NCBI GenBank assembly: GCA_934654805.1
Contig: CAKUGW010000127.1
Location: 1-8,176, forward strand
Direction of reading: 5' to 3'
Length of the DNA stretch: 8,176 bases
Source: an uncultured Kiritimatiellota bacterium
GTDB taxonomy: Bacteria > Verrucomicrobiota > Kiritimatiellia > RFP12 > UBA1067
Position numbers and translations under genes: made by a program. The notes under the pieces were generated by a model. The model saw nothing but the letters and a program-made list of their open reading frames with translations. It made no database searches and was not told the DNA's origin. Positions 1-6,438 of the stretch are shown here, one piece after another; the stretch's first letter is position 1, and each line of letters starts with the position of its first letter.

Positions 1-176
1 ATGTTGTCGTTGTCGCTCCCCGTCTTCTGGACGACGTGGACGGCCATGTCGTGCGTCTCGCGCTGGCCCGAGTCGGTGTAGTATTTGCCGAGGAGCACGC
101 TGATCGTCGGCGCGGGTTCGGCCGCCGCGACCGGCAGGCTCGCGAGGAAGAGGGCGAACTGTGCGAAGCGGGACAT
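1..176 (-). CDS. Exported protein, N-terminal part only; possibly flavodoxin-like
   Basis: Only the first 58 codons are in the window; the gene runs off the left edge. The ATG at 176-174 follows AAAGGAG at good spacing, 15 bp after the TonB receptor stop, so it is probably co-transcribed with the receptor. The protein opens MSRFAQFALFLASLPVAAAEPAP, a Sec-type signal peptide with likely cleavage after the AAA near residues 17-19. The mature part begins with a beta-strand-like ISVLLGKYY, then TDSGQRETH, then a helix-like segment ending KTGSD. This order (hydrophobic strand, [YF]-[ST]-x-S-G, helix, TG-[SA]-D) resembles the first strand and phosphate loop of flavodoxins and aligns loosely with the flavodoxin at 6438-7064, but the loop lacks the usual GNT. 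That the gene is real and exported is fairly sure; the flavodoxin assignment is a weak inference from about 30 residues. Confidence 0.7.
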   Translation of the reverse strand, partial: MSRFAQFALFLASLPVAAAEPAPTISVLLGKYYTDSGQRETHDMAVHVVQKTGSDNDN

Positions 177-191
177 ACTCTCCATCTCCTT

Positions 192-2108
192 TCAGAACTT
201 AAGACGACAGCCGACGTACCACATGATGCCATCCATCGGGTAGCCGGGGTAGTATTCGTAGTCGCGGTCGGTGAGGTTCTCGAGCGCGACGAAGACCTCG
301 CCCGCGACGGGCGTGAACGACTCAAGCGGCACGGCGAGGCGCGTGTTGACGAGCAGCCCCTCCTTGAGCTCGACGAGGTCGGACGACTCCCGCGAATCGC
401 GGACGGAATAGGCGTACATGCGGTCGATGAACTGTCCGTCGAGCGTCCACTTGAGATACGGGCAGACCGTCCAGGTGCCGCCCGCCGTCGCCGTCCAGCG
501 CGGCAGACGCGAGACGGGCGCCGTCTCGGGGTTCGTGTAGGTCAGCCCCGCGAAGAGCGCGAGGTCGTCCATCGGCCACCAGTGCGCCGAAAGCTCGACG
601 CCCGTCGCGCGCATGCCGCCCGCGTTGACGTAGCCGCGCGCCGTGCGGTCGATGCGGTTCTGGACGTCGGTGTGGAACACGGTCGCGAGGACGTCCAGCG
701 ACTCGTCGAGGGCGACCTTCGCGCCGCCCGCGAGGTAGTTCATCACCTCCGCGTCCAGCGTGTCGCGCGCGTAGTCGGCCGCGACGGCGCGCGTGTAGAC
801 GCCGGGATAGTGGACGCCGCGCGACGCGGTCGCAAACGCCTTCGCCTTGCCGCGCCAGTCGAGCGTGAGCGCGGCGTCCGGCGCCCACTCGCCGTCGTAC
901 TGGCTGTGAAAGTAGCCGCGCGAGCCGACGGACGGCGTGAGCGTCCAGTCGTCCGAGAGGCGGAAGTCGTAGCGCGCGCCCACGTAGGGCGCGACGGTCG
1001 TTAGGTCGCCGTCGGCCGAGAAGGGGACCTTCCCGTTCCGCAGGTTGCGCGTCTCGGTCTCGCCGTCCTCGTGCAGGAGGTCGAGTCCGCCGCGCAGCCA
1101 GAGGTCCGCCCCGACGTTCCAGTCGTAGAAGTTCCGGAAATGGAAGTTGAGCCATTCCGTGTGCGCGTTGCCGTCCATCGCCCCCGTCGGGGTCTTGCAG
1201 AGGCCATCCTGCCACCAGTCGATGGCGCCGCGCTCGAAGGCGACGAGCGAGAAGCCCGTGAGGTTCTCGCGGTCGGTGTCGAAGCGCAGCGTGTAGAGGT
1301 CGGTCGCGAGGTCGAAGCGGTCGGTGCGCGGCGTCGGCTTGCCGACCTCGCCTGGGTCCTCGACCTTGCTGTCCGTGCGCTGGTAGACGAATCCGACGCG
1401 TTCGTGTTCCGAGAGGTCGGCGCCGAGGCGGCCGAACGCGCTCTTGAGGATGGACGCGTTGTGGTCGCGGTAGCCGTCGGAGTACTTGTAGCTCATGCCG
1501 CCGTAGGCGTCGACGGGGCCTTCCTTGAGACCGGCCGACCCGGCGGAGAGGAAGGTGTTGTAGCCGCCGTAGACGAGATCGACCTCGGCTTCGTGCCCGG
1601 GCGCGCGGCGGCGGCGCGTCTCGACGTCAACGGCTCCGAACGTGCCCGAGTAGCGCGCGGGGTGCGGGCTCTTCTGCACGCGGACCGACTCGGCGAAGTC
1701 GATCGGCATCGAGTCCATGAGCGGATGGCTCCACATCCCGGACTCGCGCGGCGCGCCGTCGGTGTACATCCGCACCTCCCCGCCGGGACGCGCCGTGCCG
1801 AGTCCGCGCACGTAGACGCTGCCGCCCTGCGCGCCGCCGTAGCTGCCGATCGGGGAATAGCGCGAGATCGTCACGCCCGGCACCTGCCGGAGCGCGGACG
1901 GAAGGTCCTGCGCGTTGAGGAGCGCGAGCTGCTCGCGGGCGACGAGGACCGATTCCGCGCCGTCCTTCGAGACGCTCTCCGCCTGCGTGACGGGGCTCGC
2001 CGTCACGACGACGGGCGGCAGGGCGACGACCTCGTTTGTCGCGGCCGCGCGAGTTGCGGCAGCGGCGAGAACGGCGGCGGACATCAGCAGGTTTCGGCAG
2101 TTCGTCAT
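192..2108 (-). CDS. TonB-dependent outer-membrane receptor
   Basis: The 638-residue protein imports a scarce ligand across the outer membrane using TonB energy. A signal peptide (residues 1 to about 23, rich in Ala) is followed by a TonB-box-like EVVALPPVVVTAS (26-38). The plug domain covers about 43-165, with the typical DLPSALRQVPGV (69-79), VYVRGLG (98-104) and YTDGAP (115-120). The rest is a beta barrel of alternating aromatic strands, ending in ENLTDRDYEYYPGYP and a terminal Phe (RLKF), the usual outer-membrane sorting end. It is at the short end of the family. The start at 2108 has a weak upstream AAGGTG and lies 9 bp after the polyferredoxin stop, so the two are likely co-transcribed. 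The ligand is not evident: siderophore, haem, cobalamin or another metal complex are all possible. No Fur-like box was found just upstream. The family call is very secure; the substrate is unknown. Confidence 0.95.
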   Translation of the reverse strand: MTNCRNLLMSAAVLAAAATRAAATNEVVALPPVVVTASPVTQAESVSKDGAESVLVAREQLALLNAQDLPSALRQVPGVTISRYSPIGSYGGAQGGSVYVRGLGTARPGGEVRMYTDGAPRESGMWSHPLMDSMPIDFAESVRVQKSPHPARYSGTFGAVDVETRRRRAPGHEAEVDLVYGGYNTFLSAGSAGLKEGPVDAYGGMSYKYSDGYRDHNASILKSAFGRLGADLSEHERVGFVYQRTDSKVEDPGEVGKPTPRTDRFDLATDLYTLRFDTDRENLTGFSLVAFERGAIDWWQDGLCKTPTGAMDGNAHTEWLNFHFRNFYDWNVGADLWLRGGLDLLHEDGETETRNLRNGKVPFSADGDLTTVAPYVGARYDFRLSDDWTLTPSVGSRGYFHSQYDGEWAPDAALTLDWRGKAKAFATASRGVHYPGVYTRAVAADYARDTLDAEVMNYLAGGAKVALDESLDVLATVFHTDVQNRIDRTARGYVNAGGMRATGVELSAHWWPMDDLALFAGLTYTNPETAPVSRLPRWTATAGGTWTVCPYLKWTLDGQFIDRMYAYSVRDSRESSDLVELKEGLLVNTRLAVPLESFTPVAGEVFVALENLTDRDYEYYPGYPMDGIMWYVGCRLKF

Positions 2109-2117
2109 GTCGCACCT

Positions 2118-3821
2118 TCATTCCCTGCCCGATCTCGGGACGTTTGCGCCCAAAAAGGCCCTCAAGGCCGCGACCATCTTCTGCGGATCGGCCTCCTGGG
2201 CCACGCGCGCCTCAAGGGGGCACGAGGCGCTCTGGTCGCGGTTCAGGATCTTCGGCACGAGGCGGTCCGCCGTCGCGGGCACGTCGTGCGCCGCAAGAAG
2301 GCCCTTCGCCTCCTCGCTCATCAGAAGGCCGTGGACGCGCCGCGCGCGGCCGACGATGCAGACGGCCGCCGCCGCGCGCCCGACGACCTTGTCCACGACG
2401 AGCGAGTGGCGCAGATGGCCGTCGTCCAGCAGCTTCAGGAGCGGCAGGACGCCGCGCCCGCTCGTGCGCCCCTGGATGACGCCGTCCCGCGCCGTGACGG
2501 CCGCCGCGTCGCCGCGCCGGACGAGGCCCGCCATCTCCGCGAGGAGGTCGCCCTCGTCGAACGGGCGCACGACGCGCTGTCGCTCGAAGCCCTTGACGAA
2601 GATCGCCGGCAACGGCCGCGCCGGGCAGACGTGCTCGCACGCACCGCAGCCAATGCACGCGGCCTTGTCGACGACGGGAAAGCCCGCGACAATCGCGATT
2701 GCCTTGACCGGGCACTTGCGCGAACAGGCCGTGCAGGGGACGTCCTCCGTCGCGCGCAGGCAGCGGTCCTTCTTCCAGATCGCGTGGCCCATGTGGAGGT
2801 CGCGCCGCGCGACGTGGTCGAGAAGTCGGAGCGCGCCCGCCGGGCACGCCGCCGCACACTTCTGCGGGCAGGCGAGGCGGCAGTGGCTCCGCCGGAAGTC
2901 CATCTTCGGCTGGCCGAACGTCTTGAGCGACGTCGAGGGGACGAGGCACTTCTCCGGACACGCCGCGATGCAGGCGCCGCAGCCGACGCACAGCCGGTTG
3001 AAGAGTGCCCGGTCAACCGCACCCGGCGGCAGCACCTCCGCCGGACGCGCGGGGACGCCCGGCAGGGACACGGGCGCGAACCCGCCGTCCGTCGTCTTTT
3101 CCTCACCCAAAAGGTCGGCGGCCGCCAGCGCGCCCATGCCCGCCATGACCGCGCGCCGCGTCACGCCGTCGGCGGTCGCGGCGGAGGCGTCCGCCGGTTT
3201 CTGCGACGGTGCGGACGGCTTCGGCGCGGCGAAGCACTTGCGGCAGGTGCCGCACCCCTCCTTCAGGTTAATCGTGTTCGGCAGCCGCGCACGGTGCGCA
3301 AGCAGGTTGAAGAGCGTCCCCATCGGACAGATCCAGTTGCACCAGGCGCGTCCCGAACCGACGGCCGCGAGGACCAGCACGCCGCCCGCGAGGACGAGTC
3401 CCGGCGCAAAGCCGATCAGGGCCTTGCCGACGATTGAATAGGGCGTGAGGGCCCAGCCGAGCGCGCCGAACCCCGCCGCGACGAGTCCCGCCGCAAGCGC
3501 GAAGACGCTCCAGCGGACGATCCGCTGGACGCGCGTCTCGGGGAGGCGCGTGCAGACGCGGCGGACGTGCGATCTTGGATGCGTGAGGAAGTGGACGACG
3601 CTCTGCAGCACGCCGAGCGGACAGAGCCACGCGCAGAAGAAGCGTCCGACGAGCGGCGCCAGCATGAGGACGGCGAGGAAGAGGAACGTCGGCGTCGGCT
3701 GGATGGGCAGGGCCTTCGCCGTCGGAAGTCCGTAGAACGCGCCGCAGACGGCGGCGAGCGAGAGCAGCGCCAGCAGGCGCAGCGCAGCCGTTCTGAGCTT
3801 TGACTTGACGTGTGCTTTCAT
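2118..3821 (-). CDS. NapH/NapG-like membrane polyferredoxin with C-terminal DUF1893-like domain
   Basis: This 567-residue protein is predicted to pass electrons through Fe-S clusters at the inner membrane. The N-terminal NapH-like part has about four membrane segments (about 12-32, 44-62, 103-125, 137-157), two CxxxCP motifs (C63/C67 and C161/C165) and a CxxCxxC (190-196). A linker leads to TRRAVMAGMG (221-230), a degenerate twin-arginine-like motif before a short hydrophobic run. A NapG-like polyferredoxin follows: C278/C281/C284/C288, C314/C318/C322/C326, C354/C363/C366/C370 and C389/C392/C395/C399. The last 140 residues (about 424-551) match my memory of DUF1893 (the TM1506-like, deaminase-fold family): SGRGVLPLLKLL, VVDKVVGRAAAAV, LMSEEAKGLL, ILNRDQSASCPLE. 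The start at 3821 has AAGGAG at good spacing. Neighbours are the Fe-S aldo/keto reductase 58 bp upstream and the TonB receptor 9 bp downstream. NosR- or CcoG-type proteins also carry CxxxCP, but the gene context shows neither nitrous oxide nor cytochrome oxidase genes. Confidence 0.9.
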   Translation of the reverse strand: MKAHVKSKLRTAALRLLALLSLAAVCGAFYGLPTAKALPIQPTPTFLFLAVLMLAPLVGRFFCAWLCPLGVLQSVVHFLTHPRSHVRRVCTRLPETRVQRIVRWSVFALAAGLVAAGFGALGWALTPYSIVGKALIGFAPGLVLAGGVLVLAAVGSGRAWCNWICPMGTLFNLLAHRARLPNTINLKEGCGTCRKCFAAPKPSAPSQKPADASAATADGVTRRAVMAGMGALAAADLLGEEKTTDGGFAPVSLPGVPARPAEVLPPGAVDRALFNRLCVGCGACIAACPEKCLVPSTSLKTFGQPKMDFRRSHCRLACPQKCAAACPAGALRLLDHVARRDLHMGHAIWKKDRCLRATEDVPCTACSRKCPVKAIAIVAGFPVVDKAACIGCGACEHVCPARPLPAIFVKGFERQRVVRPFDEGDLLAEMAGLVRRGDAAAVTARDGVIQGRTSGRGVLPLLKLLDDGHLRHSLVVDKVVGRAAAAVCIVGRARRVHGLLMSEEAKGLLAAHDVPATADRLVPKILNRDQSASCPLEARVAQEADPQKMVAALRAFLGANVPRSGRE

Positions 3822-3846
3822 GAGTTCATCTCCTTGGTTCCAATGC

Positions 3847-3881
3847 GCGCTCTTTGCGTTCCCCTCTGCGCTCTTTGCGTT
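3847..3881. repeat. 14-bp direct repeat between the polyferredoxin and aldo/keto reductase genes
   Basis: Two exact copies of GCGCTCTTTGCGTT (3847-3860 and 3868-3881) are separated by 7 bp. On the minus strand they read AACGCAAAGAGCGC. The second copy overlaps the stop codon of the aldo/keto reductase (3880-3882). Short intergenic arrays of the AACGCAAAGA type recur, as I recall, in environmental genomes. No stem or T-run makes it a terminator. Confidence 0.75.
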
Positions 3882-5142
3882 AAAACGTCCATCTCTTCAC
3901 GACCTCCTGGTCCTTGAGCGCGTCGATCCATTCGTCGATTGCGGCGATTTCGCGCGGGATGTCGATCGACTGCGGGCAGTGCGGCGTGCAGCGTCCGCAC
4001 CCCGTGCAGTGGTCGGCGCGGCGCAGCTCCTCCGGCACGGCCTTCGCGTAGGCTTTCAGCACCTCCTTTGCGGACGGCATCGTCTTCGCCGTGAGGACGC
4101 TGTTGCGGAACAGGAGGAGAGAGACGATGTCCAGCCCATACGGACACGGCATGCAGTAGTTGCAGCTGTTGCACGGAATCGTGTTGAGCGCGAGCATCCG
4201 CTGCGCCGCGCGCTCAAGGGCGGCCAGCTCGTTCGCGCGGCAGGGCTTGAGCGGCGAGAAGGTGACGAGGTTCTCCTCGATGTGCTCGGTGCGCGTCATG
4301 CCGGAGAGGACGGTCATCACCTTCGGGAACGTGCCGCAGAAGCGGAACGCCCACTGCGCGAGCGTCGCCTCCGGGTCGAGGGGGGTGAGCTCCTGCGCGA
4401 GCGCGTAGTTGTAGCGCGCGAGGCGTCCGCCGAGCAGCGGCTCCATGATGACGACGGGGATGTCGAGCTTCGCGAGCGTCTCGTAGAGGTACTTGGCGTC
4501 GAGGTTGCGCTCGTTCACCTCCTTCGCGTGGCGCCAGTCGACGTAGTTCATCTGGATCTGCACGAAGTCCCACTTGTACGTGCCGTGGCGCGCGATGCAC
4601 CACTCGAACGCCTTGGGGTCGCCGTGGTAGGAGAAGCCGAGGTGGCGGATCCGGCCCTTCGCGCGCAGCTCAACGCACCAGTCCAGGGCGCCGTTTTCGA
4701 GGTAGCGCCTGGAGAACGTCTTGAAGCCGCCGTTGCCAATGGAGTGGAGGAGGTAGTTGTCAATGTAGTCCGTCTGGAGGAACTTGAGCGAGTCCTCGAA
4801 CATCTTCTTGCAGGCCGCGAGCGGATACTGCTGGGGCGCGAGGTTGGAGAGCTTCGTCGCGACGACGTAGTCCTTGCGGGCGTAGCCGCTCGCCTTCAGG
4901 GCCTTGCCGAGCGCGGCCTCCGACTCGCCGCGGCAGTAGGCGGGCGAGGTGTCGAAGTAGGTCACGCCGCCGTCGAGGAGCATCTTGACCTGGCGGTTGA
5001 GAAGTTCCTGGTCGATGGCCTTGTCGGAATAGCCTTCCTTCTGCCACGGCACCGCGTGCTTGCCGTCCGTCGTCGGCAGGCGCATCGCGCCGTAGCCGAG
5101 CAGGGAAATCTTCTTCCCGTCGAGACTGTAGCGTGTTGTCAT
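3880..5142 (-). CDS. Aldo/keto reductase with C-terminal 4Fe-4S ferredoxin domain
   Basis: The 420-residue enzyme probably reduces or oxidises a carbonyl or related substrate with NAD(P)H in the cytoplasm; it has no signal peptide. The aldo/keto reductase barrel spans about 1-300 and shows the catalytic tetrad D64, Y69, K97 and H133 (in FDTSPAY, VVATKLS, YLLHS). The C-terminal extension carries two clusters' worth of cysteines: C324/C327/C330/C333 and C379/C382/C385/C389, both ending in CP. This is the known Fe-S-containing predicted oxidoreductase branch (COG1453 type). The start at 5142 is chosen because AAGGAG precedes it and MTTRYSLDGKKISLLGYGAMRLP fits the family start; an in-frame ATG 42 bp upstream (5184) lacks these. 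It lies between the CMD/cupin gene (57 bp) and the polyferredoxin gene (58 bp), so electron exchange with the latter is plausible but inferred. Confidence 0.93.
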   Translation of the reverse strand: MTTRYSLDGKKISLLGYGAMRLPTTDGKHAVPWQKEGYSDKAIDQELLNRQVKMLLDGGVTYFDTSPAYCRGESEAALGKALKASGYARKDYVVATKLSNLAPQQYPLAACKKMFEDSLKFLQTDYIDNYLLHSIGNGGFKTFSRRYLENGALDWCVELRAKGRIRHLGFSYHGDPKAFEWCIARHGTYKWDFVQIQMNYVDWRHAKEVNERNLDAKYLYETLAKLDIPVVIMEPLLGGRLARYNYALAQELTPLDPEATLAQWAFRFCGTFPKVMTVLSGMTRTEHIEENLVTFSPLKPCRANELAALERAAQRMLALNTIPCNSCNYCMPCPYGLDIVSLLLFRNSVLTAKTMPSAKEVLKAYAKAVPEELRRADHCTGCGRCTPHCPQSIDIPREIAAIDEWIDALKDQEVVKRWTF

Positions 5143-5199
5143 TGCATTTCTCTCCTTGCTGGCGGTTGAACGACATTGTTCCATCTGCTTCGGTCGATC

Positions 5200-6228
5200 T
5201 CAGTTCCCTGAGGAGGATGCTTTCGGGAATCCTGTCGCCTCGGCGTAGTCGGCGTCGGAAACGGGTTCAAGCCATGCCGTCTTGTTCGTTTCGGGATGGC
5301 ATTCGATGGCGAGGTGGCTGAACCATGTCTTCGGCCCCGCACCATGCCAGTGCTCGACATTCGCCAGAATCTCGACGACTGAACCCGGCACCATCTTCAC
5401 GGCCTTTTGGCCGCGCGCCTGATACCAGCCCTCGCCGCCGACGCAGACGAGGATCTGTCCGCCCGTGTGCGCGTGCCAATTGTTGCGGCAGCCCGGCTCG
5501 AAGGTGACGTTGTGGATCGGCACGCCCGTCTCCCGATCGTACTTCGTGAGCGCGGCGAGCCAGGAGCGTCCGCTGAAATACTGCCGGAAGCGCGTGTTGG
5601 GCGTCCCCGCCCGGAAGGGACTCACCGTATCCTCCGTGCAGGTGACGGCGAGGATCTCCGCGATCTCCGCGTCCGTCACGCCGTTATGCTTCGCGATGCC
5701 AATGTGCGCGTCGAGCTGCGGCTTCACGTTGCCGAGCGCCGCAAGCGCTGCGACCGTCACGATCTCGCGCGTGCGCCAGTCGAGGACGTCGCGGCCGAAG
5801 ATGTCACCAAAGAGGTGCGCACGCAAGTAGTCGCTGATCGCGGGGCACCAGTCGAAGAACGGGCCCGCCACCTCGCGTCCGCAGAGCGCCGTCTGGTTCG
5901 TCGCGCCGCGCGCGAGCGAGCCGCCGTCGGGACGCGACGGGTTCTCGGTCGCCGGGCCGCGCTCCGCTTCGGGCACCAATCTGTAGAGGACGCCGAGCGC
6001 ATTGAGCGCACGCGGGAAGCCGCAGTAGGCGTAGAGCTGCGTCGCGGCATCCCTCAGTTCGCGCGTCGTCCAGCCGGCCACGTAGGCCATCTCGAACGCG
6101 CCCGCCAGTCGCTTCAGGTCGCCGTGCGCCATGCAGGCGGCGACGTCACAGAGCGTCTTTTCCTTTTCCGTCAGTGCCATAACCGACCCTCCGAAGAGTA
6201 GCGTGATTGAAAACAGAAGTTTCTTCAT
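5200..6228 (-). CDS. Exported two-domain carboxymuconolactone decarboxylase-like protein with C-terminal cupin
   Basis: From the chosen start the protein has 342 residues. A Sec signal peptide, MKKLLFSITLLFGGSVMA, has a good cleavage site after residue 18. A first CMD/AhpD-like helical domain lies at about 19-85 and a second at about 119-200 (DWRTREIVTVAALAALGN, then DAHIGIAKHNGVTDAEIAEIL). Neither has the CxxC of AhpD peroxidases, so thiol peroxidase activity is unlikely. The cupin domain (about 237-312) has likely metal ligands H252 and H254 (WHAH), Q258 in place of the usual Glu, and H293 (EHWHG). The start at 6228 has a modest AAAGG; an in-frame ATG at 6180 has a better GGAGGG and would give a cytoplasmic form without the signal peptide. 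CMD-cupin fusions next to flavodoxin, aldo/keto reductase and LysR genes are familiar from gut anaerobes, but the substrate is unknown. Confidence 0.9.
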   Translation of the reverse strand: MKKLLFSITLLFGGSVMALTEKEKTLCDVAACMAHGDLKRLAGAFEMAYVAGWTTRELRDAATQLYAYCGFPRALNALGVLYRLVPEAERGPATENPSRPDGGSLARGATNQTALCGREVAGPFFDWCPAISDYLRAHLFGDIFGRDVLDWRTREIVTVAALAALGNVKPQLDAHIGIAKHNGVTDAEIAEILAVTCTEDTVSPFRAGTPNTRFRQYFSGRSWLAALTKYDRETGVPIHNVTFEPGCRNNWHAHTGGQILVCVGGEGWYQARGQKAVKMVPGSVVEILANVEHWHGAGPKTWFSHLAIECHPETNKTAWLEPVSDADYAEATGFPKASSSGN

Positions 6229-6250
6229 TTTAGGCCTTTCGTCGTTTTTT

Positions 6251-6278
6251 AGACAGGATTCACAGGATTCACAGGATT
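6251..6278 (+). repeat. Short tandem repeat, three ACAGGATT units (left copy)
   Basis: ACAGGATT occurs three times at 9-bp period (6253-6260, 6262-6269, 6271-6278), preceded by AG at 6251-6252. The array lies 22 bp upstream of the CMD/cupin start codon, in the leader. An inverted two-unit copy is at 6420-6438. Short intergenic arrays of this type are, as I recall, widespread in PVC and other environmental bacteria; their function is unknown. Confidence 0.85.
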
Positions 6279-6313
6279 TTCGGGCTTGTGATAACAACGA
6301 TACTTGTGTCTGA

Positions 6314-6403
6314 TTAGACCTCTTCCAGACACCCCGCACCGAAGTGGCGATGAACCTTCATCGCCAACCCAATGACGGGGTGCGCCAGCTGACTCATTTC
6401 CAT
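6314..6403 (-). pseudogene. Truncated GxxExxY-family gene (29 codons)
   Basis: An ATG at 6403 with AAGGAG at good spacing opens a 29-residue frame, MEMSQLAHPVIGLAMKVHRH then FGAGCLEEV, ending in TAA at 6316-6314. This matches the N-terminus of the GxxExxY family (VIG-AxxVHxxxGxGLLExxY). The family is normally about 120-130 residues, so most of the gene is missing. The stop stands exactly where the signature tyrosine should be (G24-C-L-E27-E-V-stop). None of the three frames after the stop continues with recognisable family sequence, so this is a deletion remnant rather than a simple nonsense mutation. It lies between inverted copies of the ACAGGATT repeat. It could still be translated as a short peptide. 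Identification rests on a short match but a distinctive one. Confidence 0.7.
6330..6382. other. Nested palindrome (potential hairpin or cruciform)
   Basis: An inner perfect inverted repeat TGGCGATGAA / TTCATCGCCA (6345-6354 and 6357-6366) has only two bases between its arms. An outer pair CACCCCG / CGGGGTG (6330-6336 and 6376-6382) shares nearly the same centre, with 8- and 9-base internal loops. There is no T-run on either side, so it is not a normal terminator. It lies inside the GxxExxY remnant and may be partly coding coincidence. Confidence 0.6.
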
Positions 6404-6419
6404 CGGTGTTTCTCCTTCA

Positions 6420-6438
6420 AATCCTGTCAATCCTGTCT
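6420..6438 (-). repeat. Short tandem repeat, two units (right copy, inverted)
   Basis: On the plus strand AATCCTGT occurs at 6420-6427 and 6429-6436, the reverse complement of the left array at 6251-6278. The array continues into CT at 6437-6438, at the flavodoxin stop codon. Counting outward, both copies read AGACAGGATT and are preceded by GTCGTTTT, so the match extends to about 28 bp with small differences. Confidence 0.85.

Noticed and set aside
1071..3441. Long plus-strand open frames (788 and 508 codons) opposite the TonB receptor and polyferredoxin genes
   Set aside because: They are Arg/Ala-rich antisense shadows of high-GC coding DNA, with no recognisable domains, and lie opposite two clearly identified proteins.
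3805..5169. Plus-strand open frame of 454 codons opposite the aldo/keto reductase
   Set aside because: Low-complexity Arg/Val/Glu-rich translation, typical of an antisense frame; the minus strand has full catalytic and Fe-S motifs.
6229..6339. N-terminal extension of the CMD-cupin protein to an ATG at 6339
   Set aside because: The extension translates the ACAGGATT repeat (CESCESC) and has no ribosome-binding site; the signal peptide begins at 6228.
6384..6431. TTGACA within the right repeat (minus strand, 6431-6426) as a promoter for the GxxExxY remnant or CMD gene
   Set aside because: No acceptable -10 hexamer occurs 16-18 bases downstream, and the hexamer is part of the repeat unit.
6251..6438. 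CRISPR array
   Set aside because: Units are 8-9 bp with no spacers and lie in inverted orientation; this is a short tandem repeat.
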